From: Deltaproteobacteria bacterium
GTDB lineage: Bacteria > Desulfobacterota > BSN033 > WVXP01
Reading direction: 5' to 3'
NCBI GenBank assembly: GCA_019308905.1
Contig: JAFDHF010000058.1
Span: 1 to 34,085, forward strand
Length of the DNA: 34,085 nt
The translations under genes and the position numbers were made by a program. This document shows, in pieces, positions 1 through 6,508 of the stretch (the first letter of the stretch is position 1; each line of letters opens with the position of its first letter). The notes beneath the pieces were generated by a model. The model worked only from the letters and a program-made list of their open reading frames with translations, did not search any database and had not been told where the DNA came from.

Positions 1-2
1 TC

Positions 3-875
3 CAGGCGGCCTGGAAGGCGGGGGTGAAGCGCCTCGTCTTTCTCGGGTCGTCCTGCATCTATCCCCGGGACTGCCCCCAGCCGATGAGGGAGGAGTACCT
101 TCTCACGGGCCCCCTGGAACCGACAAACAGACCCTATGCCGTGGCCAAGATCGCAGGAATAATCCAGTGCGAGGCATACAACCGCCAGTACGGGACCCGC
201 TTTTTGGCTGTAATGCCGACAAACCTTTACGGTCCAAGAGACAACTTCGATCTGGAGACCAGTCATGTTCTGCCCGCCCTGATAAGGAAGTTTCATCTCG
301 CAAAGCTCGCCGCACACGGAGACTGGGAAGGCATCCTTCGTGATGAAAATTGTTTCGGCCCCATCCCGAATGACCTCCGGGCTAACCTTACCGCCATTTC
401 CCATTACCACGGGCATGTTCTACCTCGATCTTTGCCCCATAATCCCTTAATCCCTAATCCTGGCGTAACCCTCTGGGGCACTGGAACTCCCCGGCGTGAG
501 CTGCTCCATGTCGACGATCTGGCCGGTGCCTGTGTGTTTCTGATGTGCCGGAGTGATCAGACCTTTGATGATCTGTGTTTCGGAAGGTTCATGGGAGATT
601 CGGCATCTTCTGCTGCGGCTCACGACGAAGGGGTCCGCCTGCCTCTGATCAACGTAGGTTGCGGTACCGATAAGAGCATTAGGGAGCTGGCCGATTCGGT
701 GTCCAGGGTCGTGGGTTTTGAGGGAGAAATCATTTGGGATCGGGAGAAACCTGACGGGACACCACAGAAGCTCCTGGATGTCAGTCGACTCAAGTCGCTC
801 GGCTGGTCGCCGAAGATAGACTTTGAGGCCGGGATAGAGTCGACCTACAGGTGGTACTGCAAGCAGGGCGGTTAG
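3..875 (+). CDS. fcl: GDP-L-fucose synthase, 5' end cut by window edge
   Basis: This enzyme converts GDP-4-keto-6-deoxy-D-mannose to GDP-L-fucose, a cytoplasmic step of nucleotide-sugar supply. The reading frame is open from base 3, so the true start lies outside the window and the GTG at 24 is internal. Visible short-chain dehydrogenase features are the GSSCIYP segment, the catalytic YAVAK (Tyr-x3-Lys), the MPTNLYGPRDNF stretch and the REL-LHVDD region. Compared with the short E. coli type there is an insertion of about 40 residues between the KFHLAK and LWGTG motifs (bases about 300-470). Longer versions of the family are known, so this need not be a defect. The rfbD-like gene follows after 34 bases on the same strand, suggesting one operon for deoxysugar synthesis linked to exopolysaccharide. 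Family assignment is firm; substrate is inferred from family motifs. Confidence 0.88.
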   Translation, partial: QAAWKAGVKRLVFLGSSCIYPRDCPQPMREEYLLTGPLEPTNRPYAVAKIAGIIQCEAYNRQYGTRFLAVMPTNLYGPRDNFDLETSHVLPALIRKFHLAKLAAHGDWEGILRDENCFGPIPNDLRANLTAISHYHGHVLPRSLPHNPLIPNPGVTLWGTGTPRRELLHVDDLAGACVFLMCRSDQTFDDLCFGRFMGDSASSAAAHDEGVRLPLINVGCGTDKSIRELADSVSRVVGFEGEIIWDREKPDGTPQKLLDVSRLKSLGWSPKIDFEAGIESTYRWYCKQGG

Positions 876-909
876 CCCCCGGGAGACCGGTGGTCGGAGA
901 TGGCGGTCC

Positions 910-1821
910 GTGTCGATGAGAATAGTCGTTGTTGGAAACCTGGGGATGCTCGGCCGTGATCTTCAGCCGGGCCTTGAGAGGGCGGGGTATCTTGTCCGAG
1001 GGTTCGACCTGCCTGAGCTCGACATCAGAAAGCCCAGAGAGGTTCTCGATTGCCTCAAGGAAGCCCGACCCGGAGCGGTAGTCAATTGTGCCGCTTACAC
1101 GGACGTGGATAGGGCCGAGTCTGAGCCTGGGATCGCTTTTGCCGTGAACCGGGACGGACCGGCCAACCTGGCTGAAGCCTGCCGGACCCTTGGGATTCCT
1201 CTTGTGCACCTGTCCACGGACTACGTTTTTGACGGCCGGGCAGGGCGGGCTTACCGAGAGGACGATCCGGCAAATCCCATTAACGTCTACGGCAGGAGCA
1301 AATGGGATGGGGAGGAAGCCGTCCGGAGCCGCCTGGATAGACACATCATCCTGCGCACGTCGTGGTTGTTCGGCAGCCACGGCAGGAACTTCGTAAAGAC
1401 AATGCTCGAGTTGGCCCGAGAGAAAAAGGAGATCAGGGTCGTCGCAGACCAGCATGGATGCCCCACCTGGACAGGCCATCTGGAGGAGGCCATAAGGGTC
1501 CTGATCGATAGAATCCGCGCAGGAAGCCCCGGGTTTTCCTGGGGGACTTACCACTTCTGCGGCCGTGGCTCGACCACCTGGTACGGATTTGCAAAGGCCA
1601 TCGTGGCCGGGAGTCGAGCCTGGGAGGGTTCCGCGGGCCCGAGGGTGGTTCCTGTCACAACCGAAGAGTATCCCACCCCTGCTCGAAGGCCCATGCGGTC
1701 GATTCTCGACTGCAGCAAGATCGGCGAGGTCTTCGGCATTGCTGCCCGGCCGTGGAGGGAGGGTTTGAGGGAGGTGCTTCGAGAACTCGGAGTCGTTGCG
1801 GGCCGGGGGTCTTTCTTGTAG
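910..1821 (+). CDS. rfbD: dTDP-4-dehydrorhamnose reductase
   Basis: The product reduces dTDP-4-dehydrorhamnose to dTDP-L-rhamnose with NAD(P)H, the last step of rhamnose donor synthesis. The 303-residue length is normal for RmlD/RfbD. The N-terminal Rossmann motif is GNLGMLG, followed by VVNCAAYTDVD, the STDYVFDG segment, the catalytic YGRSK (Tyr-x3-Lys) and ILRTSWLFG, all diagnostic for this family. The GTG start at 910 has a GGAGA about nine bases upstream; an ATG six bases further in is possible but worse spaced. It sits 34 bases after the fucose synthase and is probably co-transcribed with it. No rfbA, B or C is visible here, so the rest of the pathway must lie upstream of the window or elsewhere. 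Confidence 0.93.
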   Translation: MSMRIVVVGNLGMLGRDLQPGLERAGYLVRGFDLPELDIRKPREVLDCLKEARPGAVVNCAAYTDVDRAESEPGIAFAVNRDGPANLAEACRTLGIPLVHLSTDYVFDGRAGRAYREDDPANPINVYGRSKWDGEEAVRSRLDRHIILRTSWLFGSHGRNFVKTMLELAREKKEIRVVADQHGCPTWTGHLEEAIRVLIDRIRAGSPGFSWGTYHFCGRGSTTWYGFAKAIVAGSRAWEGSAGPRVVPVTTEEYPTPARRPMRSILDCSKIGEVFGIAARPWREGLREVLRELGVVAGRGSFL

Positions 1822-1822
1822 G

Positions 1823-1848
1823 GGGAAAGATCCTCGGGAAAGATCCTC
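1823..1848. repeat. 13-bp perfect tandem repeat after rfbD
   Basis: Two exact back-to-back copies of GGGAAAGATCCTC start two bases after the rfbD stop codon. The first nine bases, GGGAAAGAT, equal a common purine-rich spacer in the CGTG arrays further on, and the 13-base period matches the long spacing class in those arrays. No transcription terminator with a T-tract is formed. Function unknown. Confidence 0.6.
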
Positions 1849-2068
1849 AGGAGATCCGGGAGAACACGTCTTCGTCGGTAAGATAACCACGAGCTTCAGC
1901 GGATAGCGCAACCGTTTTTCTCAGCTCTTCGAGCTGCTCGAGTCGGAGTTGTCGCCGCAAAGCCTCACGAGCAATTTCACTTCTGTTTCTCCCAGAGCGT
2001 TTGGCAGCCTTGGTCAGCAACTCATCGAGATTCTTGTCTAATCGAATAGTCAAAGTAGCAGCCTTCAT
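1847..2068 (-). CDS. Orphan ribbon-helix-helix antitoxin-like protein (CopG type)
   Basis: A 73-residue protein whose N-terminal half is a typical ribbon-helix-helix DNA-binding domain: a beta strand ATLTIRLD, then two helices with RNRSEIAREALRRQL. The C-terminal tail is the sort that binds a toxin partner. In most genomes such genes are followed at once by a PIN or ParE toxin. Here the strand downstream of it runs directly into the end of rfbD, so no toxin gene is present. It may be a leftover of a module or a regulator acting alone. A short palindrome just upstream (2078-2086) could be its own operator. The fold is confident; function beyond DNA binding is inference. Confidence 0.75.
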   Translation of the reverse strand: MKAATLTIRLDKNLDELLTKAAKRSGRNRSEIAREALRRQLRLEQLEELRKTVALSAEARGYLTDEDVFSRIS

Positions 2069-2077
2069 GTCTTACAG

Positions 2078-2086
2078 TGTATTACA
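2078..2086. promoter_or_regulatory. Possible operator palindrome upstream of the RHH gene
   Basis: TGTATTACA is a perfect nine-base palindrome ten bases upstream of the RHH start, and a further TTACA lies just inside it. Autoregulation through short AT-rich palindromes is usual for RHH antitoxins, but the site is too short to be sure. Confidence 0.3.
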
Positions 2087-2104
2087 TTTTTCCAGAAGTG
2101 TTAA

Positions 2105-2157
2105 GATCAAGGTCCCGTGGTTTTCGATCAAGGATTCCTATTGGTGGGAGATCAAGG
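2105..2157. repeat. Three GATCAAGG copies upstream of the exosortase
   Basis: GATCAAGG occurs at 2105, 2126 and 2150, spaced 21 and 24 bases, in the leader of the exosortase gene. The last copy supplies the AAGGA that serves as ribosome binding site. The regular spacing could reflect a regulator binding on one face of the DNA, or chance. Confidence 0.4.
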
Positions 2158-2161
2158 ATAG

Positions 2162-3028
2162 ATGGTGAGTTTGCGCCTCTCTGGAAGGCTGTCGGAGGAG
2201 TCGCTGTTTTTCAGGCTCGGAGGGCTGCTTTTCTGCATCGGACTCGTAGGGGCGGTGTTATATTCTGCTACCCTTTCCGAGCTCTCCGGTACGCTCTTGA
2301 GCCGGGAGGGGAGTTCCCACGGCCTGTTCGTCCCGCTGCTCTCCGTCTATTTCGCGTGGCAAAAAAGAAGCCGCTTGAGAGAGACCGAGGAAGGGTACGG
2401 GTTGGGCCGGGGCCTGATGGTGGTGGCTGGCGGGTTGATCCTGTTTCTCTTTGCCTGGAGGGCGGACTGGTTCACGGGCCGATGTCTTTCTTTTCTGATC
2501 GTTTTGTCGGGCCTCGTGATTCTGTTTTTTGGATGGAGGATGTTCAGGGAGCTCTCCTTTTCGTTTTTCTTCTTGATCTTCATGATCCCGGTGCCGGAGA
2601 GCGCCTATGTGCCCCTTGCCGACTGGATCAGGGGGGTAACGGTGGCCGCGTCGACCGTGCTTCTTCCCGTACTGGGGGTCCCTTTTCTGAGAGAGGATTG
2701 GTTGATCCACCTGCCCGGGACGGTCTTGCAGGTGAACATCGGGTGCAGCGGCGTCCAGTATCTCCTTTCCTATTTTGTCTTCGGTGTTGCCTATGCGTAC
2801 CTTTACAGGGAGAGGCTGGGTCAAAGGCTTCTTGTCGTCTGTGCGGCCGTTCCGATTTCCCTTGCCGCGAGCACGCTTCGGCTTACAGCAATCACGGCCC
2901 TCGCCTATTACGTGGGCCCCCGAATGGCCGAACACAGACCTCATATTGTGATAAGCTGGCTGGTTTTTGTCTCTGTCCTGGTGCTTTTTGTGGGCCTTGA
3001 CCGGTTGGTGGGGAGGGATCGTGGATAA
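2162..3028 (+). CDS. xrtA: Exosortase (PEP-CTERM processing membrane transpeptidase)
   Basis: A polytopic inner-membrane protein of 288 residues with about eight hydrophobic segments, the normal size of the EpsH/exosortase family. Exosortases cut and transfer proteins carrying a C-terminal PEP-CTERM signal during export. The catalytic triad is visible: Cys195 in the NIGCSG motif, Arg240 in ASTLRL, and His261 in the HIVISW segment that matches the H-x3-(G/S)-W signature. No EpsI partner domain or gene is attached. Assignment to subtype XrtA rests on the presence of PrsK, PrsR and PrsT nearby, which is inference. The last five residues (GRDRG) and the stop codon lie inside the first CGTG repeat array, so the native C-terminus may have been replaced or extended. 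The AAGGA at 2154-2158 is a close-spaced ribosome binding site. Confidence 0.9.
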   Translation: MVSLRLSGRLSEESLFFRLGGLLFCIGLVGAVLYSATLSELSGTLLSREGSSHGLFVPLLSVYFAWQKRSRLRETEEGYGLGRGLMVVAGGLILFLFAWRADWFTGRCLSFLIVLSGLVILFFGWRMFRELSFSFFFLIFMIPVPESAYVPLADWIRGVTVAASTVLLPVLGVPFLREDWLIHLPGTVLQVNIGCSGVQYLLSYFVFGVAYAYLYRERLGQRLLVVCAAVPISLAASTLRLTAITALAYYVGPRMAEHRPHIVISWLVFVSVLVLFVGLDRLVGRDRG

Positions 3029-3367
3029 AGATGGTGATCGTGATTCGTGCTCGTGTTCGTGGATAAAGAGCGTGTTCGTGAGGCGTGGTCGTGGGAAAAG
3101 ATCGTGTTCGTGATCGTGGATAAGGAGCGTGTTCGTGAGGCGTGCTCGTGTTCGTCGGAAAGGAACGTGTTCGTGTGAGGAGAACGTGTTCGTGGGGAAG
3201 GATCGTGATTCGTGTTCGTGGGGAGAGATCGAAAGGACCGTGATCGTGAGGCGTGTACGTGTTCGTGGATAAAGATCGTGATTCGTGTTCGTGATTCGTG
3301 TACGTGTTCGTGGGGAAAGATCGAAAGGACCGTGATCGTGAGGCGTGGTTCGTGTTCGTGGGGCGTG
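3011..3367 (+). repeat. CGTG array 1
   Basis: A dense array of CGTG tetramers separated by spacers of 2 bases (mostly TT), 3 bases (ATT, AGG, GGG) or about 9 purine-rich bases (such as GATAAAGAT or GGGAAAGAT). C occurs almost only inside CGTG, so the strands are strongly skewed. It begins inside the exosortase gene and ends about 10 bases before the stop codon of the four-helix-bundle gene. A segment of roughly 40 bases containing GATCGAAAGGACCGTG is present twice, near 3210-3250 and 3306-3346. Open frames crossing it encode only low-complexity peptides and are not real genes. Confidence 0.95.
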
Positions 3368-3377
3368 ATTAGGAAAG

Positions 3378-3728
3378 CTATTCCAGGGATTTCGCAAGCT
3401 TTGTGAGCATTTGGCAAATTCGGTCGTAGCTTATTTGATTTGTTTGGCAGGTATCATGATCAATGTAGCCCAGATCCCTGGCCAGTCGTAGTTGGTATCC
3501 TACTTCTGCAGCAGATCCCTTGGCAACTCCAACAAACTGTCGATATTCTTTGGAGTTCAATCGATTTGCTCCCTCGACCAAGTTCATAGGCACTGAGTAG
3601 GCGGCTCTCCGCATTTGTGATGTGAGTCCAAATTTTTCTTCCTCTGGAAAGTTCCTGGTAATGCCGTAAATCTCCAAGGCCATCTCATGAGCCAGTTTGA
3701 AGACGTCGAGTTCCTTGACCGATTTCAT
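3378..3728 (-). CDS. Four-helix-bundle protein (S23/IVS-encoded family)
   Basis: A 116-residue protein of the family first found in intervening sequences of 23S rRNA genes (TIGR02436 type). Recognisable features are LDVFKLAHEMALEIY at the start, the F-x-EE-x-FGLTSQMRRAAYSVPMN core and the NLVEGANR segment, followed by RLARDLGYI. The family forms a four-helix bundle, is related in fold to the Avd accessory protein of diversity-generating retroelements, and has no settled cellular role. The gene is not in an rRNA operon here; it stands alone between CGTG arrays 1 and 2. A second, decayed copy, about 94% identical over 141 bases, lies at 5157-5336, and there too a CGTG array abuts the 3' end. 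This suggests gene and array spread together. Confidence 0.9.
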   Translation of the reverse strand: MKSVKELDVFKLAHEMALEIYGITRNFPEEEKFGLTSQMRRAAYSVPMNLVEGANRLNSKEYRQFVGVAKGSAAEVGYQLRLARDLGYIDHDTCQTNQISYDRICQMLTKLAKSLE

Positions 3729-3822
3729 CCCGAATCCTCCGAATCGAGAGACCTAGAAAGGTCGAAACAGCGGCCCAAGCGGACATGGTAGAGTTAACAC
3801 TATGTAGCCGTGAGTTCAAGAC

Positions 3823-3972
3823 TGAAAGGGATCGTGGGAGAAGATCGTGATGCGTGGTTCGTGCTCGTGTTCGTGGGAAAAGATCGTGTTCGTGGATAAA
3901 GATCGTGATTCGTGTTCGTGGTTCGTGTTCGTAGGGAGAGAACGTGTTCGTGGGGAAGGATCGTGTTCGTGA
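3823..3972 (+). repeat. CGTG array 2
   Basis: A shorter array of the same CGTG tetramers and spacer classes, in the same orientation as array 1. It sits between the start of the four-helix-bundle gene (about 95 bases away) and the 3' end of the RelE-type toxin gene. The right end degenerates into GGGGGCGGGG. Confidence 0.93.
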
Positions 3973-4020
3973 AGCGGGGGCGGGGAGAAGGTGATTTGAA
4001 GTATTGAAAAGAAGTTGAAT

Positions 4021-4317
4021 TCACGGTTCTGTCTTCCACTTTTCCAACAGCTCTCGGAAGTTGTCATATACATCCTTTCTTTGGCCGACATAGTATATGT
4101 CTACCGAAGAGCAGGATTCGTTGATCTTGTATATGATGCGGTACCTTCTTGATTTCAAGGATCTGAAACCAGAGAGCTCCATGTGTAATTCGTCACCCCT
4201 AAATGGCAGAAGGGTCAATTCATCTATAGCAGTTCTAATCAGTCGTTTTCCCTCTGGGGGGAGATGGGCTATGATACGGGATGCCTCAGGGGTAAATCTT
4301 GCTCTGTACTGTTTCAC
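4021..4317 (-). CDS. RelE/ParE-family toxin
   Basis: A 98-residue protein of the RelE/ParE superfamily. Members are ribosome-dependent mRNA interferases or gyrase poisons; which applies cannot be told from sequence here. Typical features are the N-terminal YRARFTPEASRII helix, the LSGFRSLKSRRYRIIYKI central strands with clustered basic residues, and the IYYVGQRKDVYD C-terminal segment. The start is a GTG that overlaps the antitoxin stop by four bases (GTGA), indicating translational coupling. The module is flanked by CGTG arrays 2 and 3. Confidence 0.88.
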   Translation of the reverse strand: MKQYRARFTPEASRIIAHLPPEGKRLIRTAIDELTLLPFRGDELHMELSGFRSLKSRRYRIIYKINESCSSVDIYYVGQRKDVYDNFRELLEKWKTEP

Positions 4318-4583
4318 TTCCCGAAAACCTCTTCATAGGGAACCCACTCTTTTCGCTTCGCCTCTTGGATCGATTTCCGGAGGGATGCCATGGCGTCTGG
4401 ATCGCTCAAGATGTCCAGCGTCTCGAGAAGCCCCTTGTACTTCTCCATGCTTAAAATGACAGCAATAGGGACCCCCTTCTTGGTGATCGCGATGGTGTCA
4501 TCGTCCTTCTCGATTTTCCTGATTATCTCCAACAGAATATTCTTCGCCTTGGTTATGGGGATGTAATCTTGGATTTCTTTCAT
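4314..4583 (-). CDS. Phd/YefM-family antitoxin
   Basis: An 89-residue antitoxin with the Phd/YefM N-terminal DNA-binding fold: IPITKAKNILLEII, then DDTIAITKKGVPIAVILSMEKYKGLLET. The C-terminal helix should mask the toxin encoded directly downstream. It starts at an ATG with AGAGGG six bases upstream. Upstream lie a consensus sigma-70 promoter and an inverted repeat that suits autorepression by the toxin-antitoxin complex. Low confidence only on the exact subfamily. Confidence 0.9.
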   Translation of the reverse strand: MKEIQDYIPITKAKNILLEIIRKIEKDDDTIAITKKGVPIAVILSMEKYKGLLETLDILSDPDAMASLRKSIQEAKRKEWVPYEEVFGK

Positions 4584-4595
4584 AGCGTGCCCTCT

Positions 4596-4615
4596 ATGGC
4601 CATTTTTATGGCTAT
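4596..4615. promoter_or_regulatory. Operator-like inverted repeat of the YefM/RelE module
   Basis: ATGGCCAT and ATGGCTAT arms (7 of 8 complementary) flank a TTTT centre and overlap the edge of the -10 box and the expected transcription start. The position suits repression by the antitoxin or the toxin-antitoxin complex. Confidence 0.55.
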
Positions 4616-4642
4616 TATAAGATCAATTATCCTTGATGTCAA
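4614..4642 (-). promoter_or_regulatory. Perfect consensus sigma-70 promoter for the YefM/RelE module
   Basis: On the minus strand TTGACA (4637-4642) and TATAAT (4614-4619) are separated by exactly 17 bases. This is the only fully consensus promoter seen in the window. Array 3 begins three bases upstream of the -35 box. Confidence 0.85.
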
Positions 4643-4644
4643 GA

Positions 4645-5147
4645 GGCTCGTGATCGTGGGGAAGGATCGTGATTCGTGTTCGTGGGGAAAGATCGTGTTC
4701 GTGAGGCGTGTACGTGTTCGTGGGGAAGGATCGTGTTCGTAGGGAGAGATCGTGTTCGTGGGGAGGGAACGTGTTCGTGGATAAAGAGCGTGATTCGTGT
4801 TCGTGAGGGAAGGAGCGTGGTCGTGGGGAAGGATCGTGAGGCGTGTTCGTGGGGCGTGATCGTGAGGAAGGAGAAAAGACGTGTTCGTGATGCGTGGCTC
4901 GTGTTCGTAGAGAAAGGCCGTGTTCGTGGAAAGGATCGTGTTCGTGGGTCGTGTTCGTGGGGAAGGAGAAAAGACGTGTTCGTGATGCGTGGTTCGTGCT
5001 CGTGTTCGTGGGGAGGGAACGTGTTCGTGGGGAAGGATCGTGAGGCGTGTTCGTGGTTCGTGATCGTGAGGAAGGAGAAAAGACGTGTTCGTGATGCGTG
5101 GTTCGTGTTCGTAGAGAAAGGCCGTGTTCGTGGGGTGTGAGGAGTGA
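4645..5147 (+). repeat. CGTG array 3
   Basis: About 500 bases of CGTG tetramers with 2-, 3- and 9-base spacers. A higher-order unit marked by GAGAAAAGACGTGTTCGTG recurs at 4871, 4966 and 5075 (periods 95 and 109), and its flanks agree over roughly 60 bases, showing block duplication. The array ends about 10 bases from the stop codon of the decayed four-helix-bundle copy, the same arrangement as array 1 with the intact copy. Confidence 0.94.
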
Positions 5148-5156
5148 TTAGGAGAA

Positions 5157-5336
5157 CTATTCCAGGGATTTGGCAAGTATCCATCAATGTAGGCCAGATC
5201 CCTGGCCAGTCGTAGGTGGTATCCTACCTTCGCAGCAGATCCTTTGGCAACTCCAACAAGCTGTCGATATTCTTTGGAATTCAATCGATTTGCTCCCTCG
5301 ACCAAGTTCATAGGCACCGAGTAGGCGGCTCTCCGC
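5157..5336 (-). pseudogene. Decayed second copy of the four-helix-bundle gene
   Basis: Bases 5196-5336 match 3472-3612 of the intact gene without gaps, with 8 differences in 141. The N-terminal third is missing: similarity stops abruptly at 5336, inside the codons for RRAAYS. Near the 3' end about 50 bases are deleted between CAAG and ATCCATCAATG, although the original terminal codons and the TAG are kept. A frame reads from here into array 3 but encodes only repeat peptide. No function is expected. Confidence 0.88.
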
Positions 5337-5500
5337 CGGGAGGCATTCGGGTGTGATTCTTCGTCGGTCTGCTCCTTAGAATGACAGGGTGCCTATTAGA
5401 ATGACAACCCGGTCAAGCAGTGATGGTCGATTCGTCACGTATTTGAAAGCCACCCCACCGCCTTACAGGCGAAGTCACAGGTTGGGTTTGGCCTCTATTT
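5337..5500. other. Spacer with a possible dispersed intergenic repeat
   Basis: No gene is seen. The stretch around 5385-5480 (GAATGACA, then GTCGATT, then CCACCGCC and GCGAAGTCAC) resembles 22383-22475, where GAATGACA, GTCGATT, CACCGCC and GAAGCCACT occur in the same order. It may be a copy of a dispersed intergenic element. Similarity was judged by eye and is imperfect. Confidence 0.4.
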
Positions 5501-5570
5501 TCAGAGGTTGCAGATTCAGCCGGTGGATTTTTGGCTCACGAAGCGTCACCGTGAAGGGAGGAGGAAGACT

Positions 5571-5882
5571 GTGAAAAAGGGAGTAATTCTCGGGATTGTT
5601 TTGGCGGTTCTCTGGTTTCCTCTTGTGTCGTGGACCAGTGTCGAGTTGACGGCCACGTGGAATCCCAATTCGGAACCGGACATAAGCCATTACAACCTTT
5701 ACATGGTGTACCAGGGCGAGTACGAGAGGATAAACGATGAGCCCATCCGGCACCCTGATACGAGCTACACCTTCGCACTCGACCTGCCCGACGGGTATGA
5801 CGAACCCCTGTGCTTTGTCGTCACTGCTGTGGACAGGTCCGGAAATGAGAGCGACTATTCCGAGCCGGTGTGTGTGGATTAG
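5571..5882 (+). CDS. Small secreted fibronectin type III domain protein
   Basis: A 103-residue protein with an N-terminal signal peptide (KKGVILGIVLAVLWFPLVS) and a single FN3-like beta domain: VELTATWNPN, then DISHYNLYM, and FVVTAVDRSGNESDYSE near the end. These are the classic hydrophobic strand and Y-x-V/L-Y and D-x-S-G-N-E-S features. The GTG start at 5571 is chosen because AGGAGG lies six bases upstream; an in-frame start at 5508 would place charged residues before the signal peptide. It is on the same strand as the exosortase and PrsK. Small FN3 proteins occur in PEP-CTERM loci, but a role is inferred from position only. Array 4 begins immediately after its stop codon. Confidence 0.8.
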   Translation: MKKGVILGIVLAVLWFPLVSWTSVELTATWNPNSEPDISHYNLYMVYQGEYERINDEPIRHPDTSYTFALDLPDGYDEPLCFVVTAVDRSGNESDYSEPVCVD

Positions 5883-6438
5883 AGAACGTGGTCGTGGGGA
5901 AAGAGCGTGTTCGTGTTCGTGGATAAAGAGCGTGTTCGTGGGAGAAGATCGTGTTCGTGTTCGTGGGGAAGGAACGTGGTTCGTGTTCGTGGATAAAGAG
6001 CGTGACTCGTGTTCGTGATTCGTGATCGTGAGGGAAGGGGCGTGATTCGTGTTCGTGGGAGAAGATCGTGTTCGTGGATAAAGATCGTGATTCGTGTTCG
6101 TGGGGCGTGTTCGTGGGGAGGGATCGTGTTCGTGAGAAGGGAGCGTGATTCGTGGTTCGTGTTCGTGATTCGTGAGAGGCATAGAGACGTGTTCGTGGAT
6201 AAAGATCGTGGTTCGTGTTCGTGAGGCGTGTTCGTGAGGGAAGGAGCGTGGTCGTGGATAAAGAGCGTGTTCGTGGATAAAGACCGTGTTCGTGATTCGT
6301 GTACGTGTTCGTGGATAAAGATCGTGATTCGTGTTCGTGGGGCGTGTTCGTGGGAAAAGATCGTGGGGCGTGTTCGTGGGAAAAGATCGTGGGGCGTGTT
6401 CGTGAGGCGTGTTCGTGTCGTGAAGCGTGAGGCGTGGA
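5883..6438 (+). repeat. CGTG array 4 (largest)
   Basis: About 556 bases holding roughly 65 CGTG tetramers by hand count. Spacers fall into three classes: 2 bases (usually TT), 3 bases (ATT, GTT, AGG, GGG) and 9-10 purine-rich bases (GATAAAGAT, GGAAAAGAT, GGGAGGGAT and variants). The purine spacer is nearly always preceded by CGTGTTCGTG. Bases 6343-6394 are two exact tandem copies of a 26-base unit, a sign of recent amplification. The array starts one base after the FN3 stop codon and ends about 70 bases before the VapC gene end. Confidence 0.95.
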
Positions 6439-6508
6439 CGGGCCTGCAACGTCGTGGGGGTTTTGCCTGATGATTTAGGGGCCCTGGCCTGAAAGTGGGG
6501 GAGAAAGA

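Noticed and set aside
790-1911. 373-codon minus-strand open frame
   Set aside because: Antisense to rfbD and without recognisable motifs or a ribosome binding site.
2077-3000. 307-codon plus-strand open frame
   Set aside because: Overlaps the exosortase in another frame and lacks membrane segments or motifs.
5475-6449. 324-codon minus-strand open frame across array 4
   Set aside because: It encodes low-complexity peptide (RTR, NTN, HEH) made by the repeat itself, and several frames of the array are open at once. Same for the minus frames at 2258-3397, 2941-3417, 4580-5317 and 7250-8887.
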